A DNA stretch of 8,675 bases. Origin: SAR92 clade bacterium (GTDB lineage: Bacteria; Pseudomonadota; Gammaproteobacteria; Pseudomonadales; Porticoccaceae). The position numbers and the translations under genes were made by a program. The stretch covers positions 1 to 8,675 of the forward strand of contig JABBBF010000193.1 of NCBI GenBank assembly GCA_018607545.1, in the 5' to 3' direction. This document shows, piece by piece, positions 1 through 6,813 of the stretch. The first letter of the stretch is position 1. Every line of letters starts with the position of its first letter. Below the pieces are notes generated by a model. It worked only from the letters and a program-made list of their open reading frames with translations, was not told the DNA's origin and searched no databases.

Positions 1-1
1 C

Positions 2-694
2 ATGCGTCGCGAAGGTTTTGAAATGGGCGTATCCCGTCCTGAAGTGGTACAGAAAATTGTCGACGGCAAGGTTCAAGAACCCTATGAGCAGGTTGTTATC
101 GACGTTGAAGAACAGCACCAGGGTTCTGTTATGGAAGAGCTGGGCATGCGTAAAGCAGAGCTCACTAATATGGAACCCGATGGCAAAGGACGTGTACGTC
201 TCGAGTTCAGCATGCCTTCTCGAGGCCTGATTGGCTTCCGCGGCACCTTTCTGACCCTGACCTCAGGCTCAGGCATTATGACCAGCATCTTTGACAAGTA
301 CGGCCCGGTTAAAGAGGGCGAGAGCCACAAGCGTCAAAATGGCGCTCTGATCAGCATGGTCAAAGGCAAGACTGCCGCCTACGCACTATTTAATATTCAG
401 GCACGTGGGCGCCTGTTCCTCGGCCACGCTATCGATATATACGAAGGTCAGGTTGTCGGCATCCACTCCCGCGCCAACGATCTGGTTGTTAATCCAATCA
501 AAGGCAAGCAGCTGACTAACGTTCGTGCATCGGGAACTGATGAAGCACTGACTCTGGTCCCGCCTATCAAGCACACCCTTGAGCAAGCGTTAGAATTTAT
601 CGAAGACGATGAGCTGGTAGAAGTCACACCAGAGAGCATCCGTCTGCGTAAAAAGCTGCTGACTGAGAACGAGCGCAAACGCGCACCCAAGTAA
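2..694 (+). CDS. typA: TypA/BipA ribosome-associated GTPase, C-terminal part (5' truncated by window edge)
   Basis: This is the C-terminal ~230 residues of the translational GTPase TypA (BipA), which binds the 70S ribosome and helps 50S assembly and stress or cold adaptation. The reading frame is already open at the window edge. The first visible Met is internal, because it lies in the conserved MRREGFE block found near residue 390 of the ~607-residue E. coli protein. The GTPase G motifs therefore lie outside the window. Family signatures seen are VEEQHQGSVME, DGKGRVRLEF, PSRGLIGFR (EF-G domain V-like part), GHAIDIYEGQVVGIHSR, LTNVRASGTDEA and the tail TLEQALEFIEDDELVEVTPES, which belongs to the BipA-specific C-terminal domain. 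The end is intact and finishes with a Lys/Arg-rich tail. A hairpin terminator follows 37 bp after the stop, so typA appears to be the last gene of its transcript. Identification is by motif recall and is very secure. Confidence 0.97.
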   Translation: MRREGFEMGVSRPEVVQKIVDGKVQEPYEQVVIDVEEQHQGSVMEELGMRKAELTNMEPDGKGRVRLEFSMPSRGLIGFRGTFLTLTSGSGIMTSIFDKYGPVKEGESHKRQNGALISMVKGKTAAYALFNIQARGRLFLGHAIDIYEGQVVGIHSRANDLVVNPIKGKQLTNVRASGTDEALTLVPPIKHTLEQALEFIEDDELVEVTPESIRLRKKLLTENERKRAPK

Positions 695-731
695 GCGCAC
701 TCCAGCAGCCATATTTTAGCGGACATACTCT

Positions 732-759
732 GGCGGGCCAGTACGGCCCGCCAATTTCT
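732..759 (+). terminator. Hairpin terminator after typA
   Basis: A perfect 8-bp inverted repeat, GGCGGGCC and GGCCCGCC, closes a 5-nt loop (AGTAC) and is followed by AATTTCT. The GC-rich stem and position just after the typA stop fit a Rho-independent terminator, although the following T-run is short. The ATG at 760 sits directly on the 3' edge of this hairpin, which argues against that ATG being a real start codon. Confidence 0.8.
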
Positions 760-783
760 ATGCTACATTTACTACCAACGGAT

Positions 784-790
784 GGTGGGA
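784..790 (+). promoter_or_regulatory. Ribosome binding site that decides the GGDEF-protein start
   Basis: GGTGGGA lies 5 nt before the ATG at 796. The in-frame ATGs at 760 and 790 have no purine-rich stretch at a suitable distance, and the first abuts the typA terminator hairpin. The start at 796 is therefore preferred. Confidence 0.55.
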
Positions 791-795
791 TGCAT

Positions 796-1839
796 ATGAC
801 TGAAACGGATAACAGTGAATCAATACCCGGCGGGTTTCTCTCCTTCTCGCTGGTCGCTCAAGAAATTATCGCAGTACTCTTCGCGTTTTATTCCTATCAA
901 CAGGGCGATATGTCCACAGCCACATTTTATCTGGCAGTGGCCGGCCTGTTGCTGGTTGGCCTGGGTATTCACAGTATTTTTGATCGCCCGCAACTGGCCC
1001 GGGCACTGCTGGCATTTCTGTTGATTGGCAGTTTCTTTTATCTGCTTGTCGCAACTTCAGATAACTCAACAGATAGTTCGACCCTGATGTGGTGCCTAAC
1101 CATTATCCCCGTTCTGGTCGGAACCTTTGGCTACCGCTACAGCATTATAATCCTCAGCAGTGTATTTTCTGTCGCCGTCTGGCTGCTCTATGGCACACCG
1201 CAAATAATGACTCCGCCGGATTACACTGATGTCAGCATTGTGCGCTTTCTGTCTGCCTATATAGTGTTATCCCTGTTTGCCATAGCCATGGATATCTCCC
1301 ACTCCCGCAGCCTCAACAAATACAAGGATCTATCTCTCAGAGTCGACCAAATTGCCCATCAGGACCAACTTACCCAACTCCCCAACCGCCACGATATGGA
1401 GCGACGACTGGAGAAAAAATATCAGCAGTACCGGCTGATCAACCAGCCCTTTTCCATACTGCTAGCTGATCTGGATAACTTTAAGTTTATCAACGACCGC
1501 TACGGCCACGATGTCGGCGATGATGTACTCCACGCTATAGGTATTCTACTCGGCGAGCCACTGCGCGGGGAAGATGTAGTCGCACGCTGGGGCGGCAATG
1601 AGTTTTTGATACTGCTGCCTACCGCCAACGCCGAAGCAGCGGTTAATATTGCTGAGCGGCTGCGCGCCCAGGCAGGCAAATTAACCATGGAGGCCCAGGG
1701 CGATACCCTGCGTATCTCTCTCAGCGTGGGTGTTGCATCAATTGACAAATGCACCGGCATTGATGATTTAATTTCTACGGCCGAAAACGGCCTCTACCAG
1801 GCCAAACATATGGGTCGGGATATGGTGGTAGTGGGTTAA
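796..1839 (+). CDS. Six-pass membrane GGDEF-domain protein (diguanylate cyclase-like, GGNEF variant)
   Basis: A 347-residue protein with an N-terminal membrane region and a C-terminal GGDEF domain, the fold that makes cyclic di-GMP from two GTP. Six hydrophobic segments are visible at about residues 15-34, 43-62, 67-87, 97-112, 115-133 and 149-166. I do not recognise a named sensor domain in them. A short linker leads to the GGDEF domain, which opens with DQLTQLPNR. The substrate site is largely intact: DLDNFKFIND (D225, N233) and GHDVGD (D242). The inhibitory I-site RGED (257-260) stands the usual five residues before the signature. The signature itself is GGNEF (266-270): Asn268 replaces the Asp/Glu that normally binds metal, so cyclase activity is doubtful. 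No EAL or HD-GYP domain is present. An in-frame ATG at 760 would add 12 residues but lacks a ribosome site. The gene seems to be a single transcription unit after the typA terminator. The family call is sure; its activity is not. Confidence 0.93.
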   Translation: MTETDNSESIPGGFLSFSLVAQEIIAVLFAFYSYQQGDMSTATFYLAVAGLLLVGLGIHSIFDRPQLARALLAFLLIGSFFYLLVATSDNSTDSSTLMWCLTIIPVLVGTFGYRYSIIILSSVFSVAVWLLYGTPQIMTPPDYTDVSIVRFLSAYIVLSLFAIAMDISHSRSLNKYKDLSLRVDQIAHQDQLTQLPNRHDMERRLEKKYQQYRLINQPFSILLADLDNFKFINDRYGHDVGDDVLHAIGILLGEPLRGEDVVARWGGNEFLILLPTANAEAAVNIAERLRAQAGKLTMEAQGDTLRISLSVGVASIDKCTGIDDLISTAENGLYQAKHMGRDMVVVG

Positions 1840-2116
1840 ACTGTCGGTTAAGTACTCGCCCCCACCCCTGTGTTGGTGCAGGTAAAAAATCAAATAATCT
1901 TCTATACAAAGGGTAACCATCCCCGACCTCTTCGAGTGCTTTTACTGTTTTCGCTGCAAAACCTGTTTATCCGGGCGCTAAAATCGCATAAAGTAAAACA
2001 AATAGCCCGCACCTGAAGCAGGCGTTCGCATTAGTCTTGCCGACACTGTGAATTTTAAAATGGACGACAATCTTCGCCTAATGGCGAATTTCCAATATTT
2101 TTTATCGGTTTCCATT
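1840..2116 (+). other. Gene-free spacer upstream of the CotH lipoprotein gene
   Basis: This 277-bp stretch separates the GGDEF gene from the preferred start of the CotH lipoprotein. It is fairly AT-rich in its second half. I see no convincing ORF, tRNA or strong terminator. Weak self-complementary segments are CACC/GGTG at about 1864-1878 and CCTG/CAGG at about 2013-2023. A 6-bp hairpin at 2073-2088 is listed separately. It presumably holds the promoter of the lipoprotein gene, but no -35/-10 pair with correct spacing is good enough to call. An upstream GTG (2048) and ATGs (2060, 2081) are in frame with the lipoprotein gene but none has a ribosome site, and starting there would spoil the signal peptide. 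Confidence 0.5.
2073..2088 (+). promoter_or_regulatory. Small hairpin in the leader of the CotH lipoprotein gene
   Basis: TTCGCC-TAAT-GGCGAA forms a perfect 6-bp stem with a 4-nt loop, followed after a few bases by a six-T run (about 2097-2102). It lies 28 bp before the preferred ATG at 2117. It resembles a weak intrinsic terminator or attenuator, or a structured 5' leader. If it were coding, it would sit in an unneeded N-terminal extension, so it also supports the later start. The function is unproven. Confidence 0.35.
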
Positions 2117-5077
2117 ATGAATAGATCAGTTTTTCACCGGCACACCTACAGAAAAAACACCCTGGGTAGCTTCGCTCTGTTTTTGCTTTTCAGCCTGATG
2201 GTCGGCTGTGGCGGAGGCGGTGGCGGTGGCGGATCCGACAACAGCAGCTCGAACGGCAACAGTAATAATACAGGGGGCAATACTGTTGGTGGGAATACTG
2301 ATACCGGAAATACCGATAATGGTAACTCTGATGGCGGAGATACCGACTCCGGAAATACCGGTGGTGACAATTCTGGCAGTTCACTCAGGACAATATTTAT
2401 CAGCGAAGCCTCTTCCTCTAACGCTGCTTTTTTAGATGAAGATGGTGATAGCCCTGATTGGTTTGAATTGCACAACAGTACATCCACAACCATTGACTTA
2501 TCCGGCTGGAGTATCACCGATGACATTTTGGAACCTGCAAAATGGGTTTTTCCAACCATGTCTATCGGTCCCGGTGCCTATCTGCGAGTGTGGGCCTCAG
2601 ACAAAGACAAAGACAATTCGGCCCCCGGGATATACAAGACACTGGTCAACCGCGGCGATAACTTTCGTTACCTGCTACCCCAGTCCACTCCGAATAGCGA
2701 ATGGACCAGCCTGGATTTCGACGATAGCAGCTGGCAACAGGGCGCCAGTGGCTTTGGCTACAGTGATCGCGATGATGCCACGGAAGTTCCCATAGGTACT
2801 CCCTCTGTCTATACCAGAATAGTTTTCACCATTGATGATCTGGTGCTAGTCAACAACCTCATCCTAGACATCGATTTTGATGATGGTTTTATTGCCCATA
2901 TCAATGGTGTTGAAGTTGCCCGATCAAATATGCTGGAAGCAGTGCCCTCCTTTGACTCCCCGGCCATATCGGATCGCGAAGCAACTATCTATCAGAATGG
3001 ATCACCGCTGAGGTTTGAAATTGATGAATTTCGCGATCTACTTAATAGCGGTGATAATATTCTCAGCATTCAGGTGCACAACATTTCCACCAGCTCGTCA
3101 GATCTCAGTCTTATCCCCTATCTATCGGCACTTTATCTCGGTCCAACAACCGATGGTCAGTCGCCACCAGATATTCTCTCCCTTCAGGATTCCAGTCTGC
3201 ATACCAACTTTAAACTATCTTCGATAGGTGAGTCTCTGGTTCTTTTTGATAGCGCAGGCAACCAGGTTGATCAGCTAGATGTTATGGGGCTCACCACAGA
3301 CAAAAGCATTGGGCGCTCACGGCAAGATGGGAGCCTGGTCTACTATGAACCACCTTCCCCAGGTAGCGAAAATAGTGACGAGGAATTTTTTGGCATTACA
3401 TCGAATGAGATTGTTTTTTCTCATAGTGGCGGCCAGTTCAATGGGCAGAGCATCAGTTTAAGTGGCGCCACCCAGGGCGAACAAATTCGCTACACCCTCG
3501 ACGCCACTGTTCCCAACGCTCAATCACCGCTCTATTCTTCTGCTATTAGTATTGACCGGGATACGGTTGTACGTGCAAGGGTTTTTCAGAACGACTATAT
3601 TCCTTCGCGCACTGCAAGCCGCACCTATATTACCTCTAATACTCACGACCTACCCATCGTCACATTGGTCACTGAGCCGGATGATCTCTTTGATAATAAT
3701 GAGGGAATCTACGTCTACGGCCCCGAGGAAAACTATGAAGATAACCTGCCATTTTTTGGGGCGAACTTTTGGCAAGATTGGGAGCGAGATGTTCACTTTA
3801 GTTTCTACGAGCCAACAGGCGAGTTAGGTGTCGCCCTGGATGCGGGGGTCAAAATATTTGGCGCTTGGAGCCGTGCCAATGATCAGCGCTCACTGTCTAT
3901 TTTTGCGCGGGGCCGCTATGGCTTCAGCAAACTGGAATACCCTTTATTTCCGTCCCTGGACTATGACAGTTTTGAATCTATTGTGCTGCGTAATGCAGGT
4001 AATGACTGGATAGAAAGCAATATGCGAGATGTTATGGCGACCAGTTTAATGGGTGGAAGTGGCCTGGAGACTCAAGCCTATCGCCCCGCTGTCGTTTATC
4101 TGAACGGAGAGTATTGGGGCTTTTACAATATTCGTGAAAAAGTAAATGAGCATTTCCTCGACGACAAAATTGATGTTGATAAAAGTGAAATAAATTTACT
4201 CGTAGCTAATGGAGAAGTAGTGGAAGGTAGCAATGACTCCTATAACGAACTCATTAACTATGTAAGGAACAATAGTCTAGCTGTTCAGGACAACTTCGAC
4301 TATGTGGCCAACCAAATAGATATTGATAATTTAATTACTTATATGGTTGCGCAAATTTATTTTGATAACTGGGATTGGCCTGGTAACAATATTAAATTCT
4401 GGAACTCTCCATCAACCAAATGGCGCTGGATCCTATACGACACTGATTTCTCCTTTGGGGCTTGGAACTATGTTGCCTACAGCAAGGATACCCTGTCATT
4501 TGCACTGGAAGAAAATGGCCCCGGCTGGCCAAACCCACCCTGGTCAACTCTACTCTTTCGCAAACTTATGGAAAACAGCCAGTTTAGAAATCAGTTTATC
4601 AATCAATTTGCCGATGAGTTTAACGGCCGTTTTAAGGCCAGCAGAGTCAGGCAGCATATTGACGCCATTGCAAATCTTATGGAACCTGAAATGGAGAACC
4701 ATTTTCAGCGCTGGGGTGAGGGAAAAACAGCTAATGAATGGCAATCGGCAGTCGGCGTCCTGAGGAACTTTGGTGACAACCGACTATCACCTCTGAAAGA
4801 ATATATTCGCAATTACTTTGGCTTAAGCGGAATGTACCAACTCAATATTGCTATTAACAACCCCGCCGCCGGGTCAGTTGAACTGAATTCACTGCTACTC
4901 TCCAGCGCCAACTGGCAGGGAGAATATTTTGATGATGTTCCAGTCTCTCTCACTGCCGTTGCCAATGAAGGTTATGTATTTTCGCGCTGGCAAGGGGATA
5001 TTAATACTGCAAATAGCAGCGTTGAGCTGAGTAGATCAAGCAATACCAGTTTAGAAGCAGTATTTATTCGCGATTAA
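2117..5077 (+). CDS. Multidomain CotH-family surface lipoprotein (split LTD, galactose-binding-like, chitobiase C-terminal-like, CotH kinase-like, InlB-type repeat)
   Basis: A 986-residue predicted lipoprotein. The start at 2117 gives a standard type II signal peptide: basic HRHTYRK, a hydrophobic run, then the lipobox LMVGC with Cys31. Gly at +2 predicts outer-membrane sorting. Cys31 is followed by eight glycines and a Gly/Asn/Thr/Asp-rich tether to about residue 89. Domains in order: first half of a lamin-tail domain (about 90-170, with DWFELHN and LSGWSITDD); a galactose-binding-like beta-sandwich (about 174-355, with FDDSSW and DDGFIAHINGVEVARSNM); the second half of the lamin-tail domain (about 359-419, with LHTNFKLSSIGESLVLFD and PSPGSEN); a chitobiase/hexosaminidase C-terminal-type domain (about 426-505, with IRYTLDATVP); a CotH domain (from about 512), with DWPGNN at 753-758 and DTDFSFG at 775-781 matching the conserved Asn and metal-binding Asp of the atypical kinase family; and a C-terminal InlB-type repeat (about 906-986, with GYVFSRWQGD). 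Bacillus CotH phosphorylates spore-coat proteins. The substrate here is unknown. An alternative GTG start at 2048 would place Cys at residue 54, too late for a lipoprotein. The codons look more AT-rich than in neighbouring genes. No clear ribosome site is seen before 2117. Confidence 0.9.
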   Translation: MNRSVFHRHTYRKNTLGSFALFLLFSLMVGCGGGGGGGGSDNSSSNGNSNNTGGNTVGGNTDTGNTDNGNSDGGDTDSGNTGGDNSGSSLRTIFISEASSSNAAFLDEDGDSPDWFELHNSTSTTIDLSGWSITDDILEPAKWVFPTMSIGPGAYLRVWASDKDKDNSAPGIYKTLVNRGDNFRYLLPQSTPNSEWTSLDFDDSSWQQGASGFGYSDRDDATEVPIGTPSVYTRIVFTIDDLVLVNNLILDIDFDDGFIAHINGVEVARSNMLEAVPSFDSPAISDREATIYQNGSPLRFEIDEFRDLLNSGDNILSIQVHNISTSSSDLSLIPYLSALYLGPTTDGQSPPDILSLQDSSLHTNFKLSSIGESLVLFDSAGNQVDQLDVMGLTTDKSIGRSRQDGSLVYYEPPSPGSENSDEEFFGITSNEIVFSHSGGQFNGQSISLSGATQGEQIRYTLDATVPNAQSPLYSSAISIDRDTVVRARVFQNDYIPSRTASRTYITSNTHDLPIVTLVTEPDDLFDNNEGIYVYGPEENYEDNLPFFGANFWQDWERDVHFSFYEPTGELGVALDAGVKIFGAWSRANDQRSLSIFARGRYGFSKLEYPLFPSLDYDSFESIVLRNAGNDWIESNMRDVMATSLMGGSGLETQAYRPAVVYLNGEYWGFYNIREKVNEHFLDDKIDVDKSEINLLVANGEVVEGSNDSYNELINYVRNNSLAVQDNFDYVANQIDIDNLITYMVAQIYFDNWDWPGNNIKFWNSPSTKWRWILYDTDFSFGAWNYVAYSKDTLSFALEENGPGWPNPPWSTLLFRKLMENSQFRNQFINQFADEFNGRFKASRVRQHIDAIANLMEPEMENHFQRWGEGKTANEWQSAVGVLRNFGDNRLSPLKEYIRNYFGLSGMYQLNIAINNPAAGSVELNSLLLSSANWQGEYFDDVPVSLTAVANEGYVFSRWQGDINTANSSVELSRSSNTSLEAVFIRD
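2207..2383 (+). repeat. Low-complexity lipoprotein tether region with imperfect DNA repeats
   Basis: This stretch encodes the poly-Gly plus Gly/Asn/Thr/Asp-rich linker directly after the lipidated Cys. At the DNA level it holds an 8-codon glycine run of GGN codons and related blocks, for example GATACCGGAAATACCG (2300-2315) and GACTCCGGAAATACCG (2345-2360), which lie 45 bp apart in the same frame. Such tethers hold lipoprotein domains away from the membrane, and their length can change by slippage. Confidence 0.65.
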
Positions 5078-5097
5078 CATTCAGAAAAACATTCAGA
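5074..5097 (-). repeat. 12-bp tandem duplication at the 3' end of tag
   Basis: On the + strand, TTAACATTCAGA (5074-5085) is followed by AAAACATTCAGA (5086-5097), two copies that differ at two positions. The period of 12 bp is four codons, giving the Ser-Glu-Cys-Phe / Ser-Glu-Cys-stop tail of Tag. The left end overlaps the stop codon of the CotH lipoprotein gene. Confidence 0.7.
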
Positions 5098-5670
5098 GTA
5101 ACGAAAACAATCCAGGCAATGGTCATTCACCAGCCCCATTGCCTGCATATGTGCATAGCAGATGGTCGAGCCAAAAAACTTAAAGCCGCGTTTCTTCATA
5201 TCACTGGCGATCAGATCAGACAGCTCAGTAGTGGCGGGAATTTCGCTTAAGCTCGCCCAGCGATTAACAATCGGCTGGTTATCCACATAGCCCCAAAAAT
5301 AAGCACTAAAGCTGCCAAACTCCTCTTGAATATCGATAAACAGGCGCGCATTGGAAATCGCACTGGTGATCTTTAAGCGATTGCGAACAATACCGGCATC
5401 GTTCATCAAGCGCTCCACATCTCTTTCAGTAAACGCCGCCACCTTCTGCACATCAAAGTCGGCAAAGGCACTGCGATAGGCCTCGCGCTTGCGCAGTATA
5501 GTTATCCACGACAGACCCGCCTGCGCACCCTCGAGCAACACAAACTCAAATAATTTTTTATCAACGCGGCAGGGCACCCCCCACTCATTGTCGTGATACT
5601 GCTGGTACAGTGGATCATCACCACACCAAGCGCAGCGCTTTATATGAGTACAACGCTTTATCTCTGTCAT
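5074..5670 (-). CDS. tag: DNA-3-methyladenine glycosylase I
   Basis: A 198-residue Tag protein, the constitutive base-excision-repair glycosylase that removes 3-methyladenine from alkylated DNA. The E. coli zinc ligands Cys4, His17, His175 and Cys179 correspond to Cys13 (RCAWCG), His26 (YHDNEWG), His184 and Cys188 (VNDHCLDC). The catalytic-pocket Glu38 and Trp46 of E. coli correspond to Glu47 and Trp55 in LEGAQAGLSW. KKRGFKFFGSTICYAHMQA is the usual C-terminal block. The protein is about ten residues longer than the E. coli one at the N-terminus and ends in a Cys-rich tail, SECFSEC, encoded by a 12-bp duplication. The start is supported by GAGGA seven bases upstream. The gene is convergent with the CotH lipoprotein gene, with the two stops sharing bases, and divergent from pip. 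All key residues are present, so it should be active. Confidence 0.96.
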   Translation of the reverse strand: MTEIKRCTHIKRCAWCGDDPLYQQYHDNEWGVPCRVDKKLFEFVLLEGAQAGLSWITILRKREAYRSAFADFDVQKVAAFTERDVERLMNDAGIVRNRLKITSAISNARLFIDIQEEFGSFSAYFWGYVDNQPIVNRWASLSEIPATTELSDLIASDMKKRGFKFFGSTICYAHMQAMGLVNDHCLDCFRYSECFSEC

Positions 5671-5677
5671 TTGCCTT

Positions 5678-5682
5678 TCCTC
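5678..5682 (-). promoter_or_regulatory. Ribosome binding site of tag
   Basis: Read on the - strand, GAGGA lies seven bases before the ATG at 5670, an ideal Shine-Dalgarno placement. It fixes the tag start, which gives a protein slightly longer at the N-terminus than that of E. coli. Confidence 0.7.
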
Positions 5683-5696
5683 AACTTGTGGCCTAG

Positions 5697-5741
5697 GGTA
5701 TATCTACAAATAAAGGTATATCTACAAATAAGGGTATATCC
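5697..5741. repeat. 18-bp tandem repeat, 2.5 copies, in the tag-pip divergent spacer
   Basis: GGTATATCTACAAATAAA (5697-5714), GGTATATCTACAAATAAG (5715-5732) and a partial GGTATATCC (5733-5741) are adjacent direct copies. The two complete copies differ only at the last base. They lie upstream of both tag and pip in an AT-rich 144-bp spacer that must hold both promoters. They could be binding sites for a regulator or a chance slippage product. No confident -35/-10 pair was found around them. Confidence 0.85.
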
Positions 5742-5814
5742 TTAACAGTACCAAGAATTTTCTATTGGCAAGTTATAGCTTAAATAAACAGACCCTCAGG
5801 GTAATTCTATCGCA

Positions 5815-6780
5815 ATGTTTAAACAGTTCCCGGCCATCCGACCTTACAGCAAACAGTTTATTGCCGTCACAGCACCACACAAACTCTATGTCGAAGAATC
5901 GGGAAATCCCGATGGCATTCCAGTACTGTTTATACATGGCGGACCCGGCGGCGGCACCGCAACCAGTGACCGCTGTTTTTTCGATCCGGAAAAATACCGC
6001 ATTATCCTATTTGATCAGCGCGGCTCAGGACTATCCACACCCCACGCCCGACTGGAAGACAACAATACCGCCGCACTGATCGACGATATAGAGACTATTC
6101 GCCAAACCCTGGATATTGAGCGCTGGGTAATTTTTGGCGGCTCCTGGGGTTCCACCCTCGGACTGCTCTATGCACAGAGCTATCCAGAGCTAGTGATGGG
6201 GCTAATTCTGCGCGGTATCTTTTTATGTCGCGATGAAGATATCAACTGGTTCTACCAGGACGGTGCCGGACGTATCTTCCCCGACTACTGGAAACAGTAC
6301 AGCCAGCTAATACCAGAGGCCGAGCGCGGCGACATGCTCGGGGCCTATTACAAACGCCTGACCGGCGACAATGAACTGGAACGGATGGCCGCCGCAAAAG
6401 CCTGGTCAATCTGGGAAGGGCGCTGTGCCACCTTGCACAGCAACCCCGATGTTGTCGATCGTTTTGCCAACCCCCACATGGCTATGGCCATGGCGCGAAT
6501 CGAAGCCCATTACTTTATCCACAAAGCATTTTTAGAGCCCGATCAAATTATTAACAACGCCGATAAACTAAAAGATATTCCCGGCACCATAGTTCACGGT
6601 CGCTACGATATGGTCTGTCCGGTCAACCAGGCTTTTGCACTCAGTGCCGCATGGCCCTCGGCAAAACTGGAAATTATTGCCAATGCAGGGCACTCTTCCA
6701 GTGAGCGAGGCACTACCGACGCATTAGTGCGTGCAACCAATAACCTCGCCTACCAGCTTGAACTCGATAATGTGGACTAA
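5815..6780 (+). CDS. pip: Prolyl iminopeptidase (alpha/beta hydrolase, peptidase family S33)
   Basis: A 321-residue cytosolic-type peptidase that releases N-terminal proline from peptides. No signal peptide is seen. The oxyanion-hole motif HGGPGG is at residues 41-46, the family motif DQRGSG at 67-72 and the nucleophile elbow GGSWGS puts the catalytic serine at Ser110. Asp265 (HGRYDMVCP) and His293 (NAGHSS) complete the triad. These match Ser113, Asp268 and His296 of the Serratia enzyme with a constant offset of three. A cap domain occupies roughly residues 130-240. The start at 5815 leaves the usual short N-terminus. The upstream AGGG at 5798-5801 is rather distant, so the ribosome site is weak. 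dtd follows after 33 bp with no terminator, so the two are probably co-transcribed, as in Pseudomonas. The alternative name proline iminopeptidase refers to the same enzyme. Confidence 0.95.
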   Translation: MFKQFPAIRPYSKQFIAVTAPHKLYVEESGNPDGIPVLFIHGGPGGGTATSDRCFFDPEKYRIILFDQRGSGLSTPHARLEDNNTAALIDDIETIRQTLDIERWVIFGGSWGSTLGLLYAQSYPELVMGLILRGIFLCRDEDINWFYQDGAGRIFPDYWKQYSQLIPEAERGDMLGAYYKRLTGDNELERMAAAKAWSIWEGRCATLHSNPDVVDRFANPHMAMAMARIEAHYFIHKAFLEPDQIINNADKLKDIPGTIVHGRYDMVCPVNQAFALSAAWPSAKLEIIANAGHSSSERGTTDALVRATNNLAYQLELDNVD

Positions 6781-6813
6781 CTAAACCCTAACAGGGCCAG
6801 CGACAGAAAAACT

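Noticed and set aside
760..795. Upstream ATG at 760 as the start of the GGDEF protein
   Set aside because: It abuts the typA terminator hairpin and lacks a ribosome site. The ATG at 796 has GGTGGGA five bases upstream and leaves a normal N-terminus before the first membrane segment.
1889..1980. Possible c-di-GMP (GEMM) riboswitch upstream of the lipoprotein gene, suggested by AAAGGGTAACCATCC and the nearby GGDEF gene
   Set aside because: The conserved GEMM core, GAAA tetraloop and second stem are not present. The similarity is limited to a few bases.
2146..2559. Long antisense ORF with a proline-rich stretch opposite the lipoprotein N-terminus
   Set aside because: The proline run is the reverse complement of the poly-glycine codons. 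It has no family features and is a shadow of the real gene.
4347..4763. 138-codon ORF in another frame within the CotH domain
   Set aside because: The translation has no recognisable family and overlaps a strongly supported CotH domain.
5742..5814. Sigma-70 promoter for pip (candidates such as TTGGCA, TTTTCT and TAAATA)
   Set aside because: No pair of hexamers had both a reasonable match and a 16-18 bp spacing.
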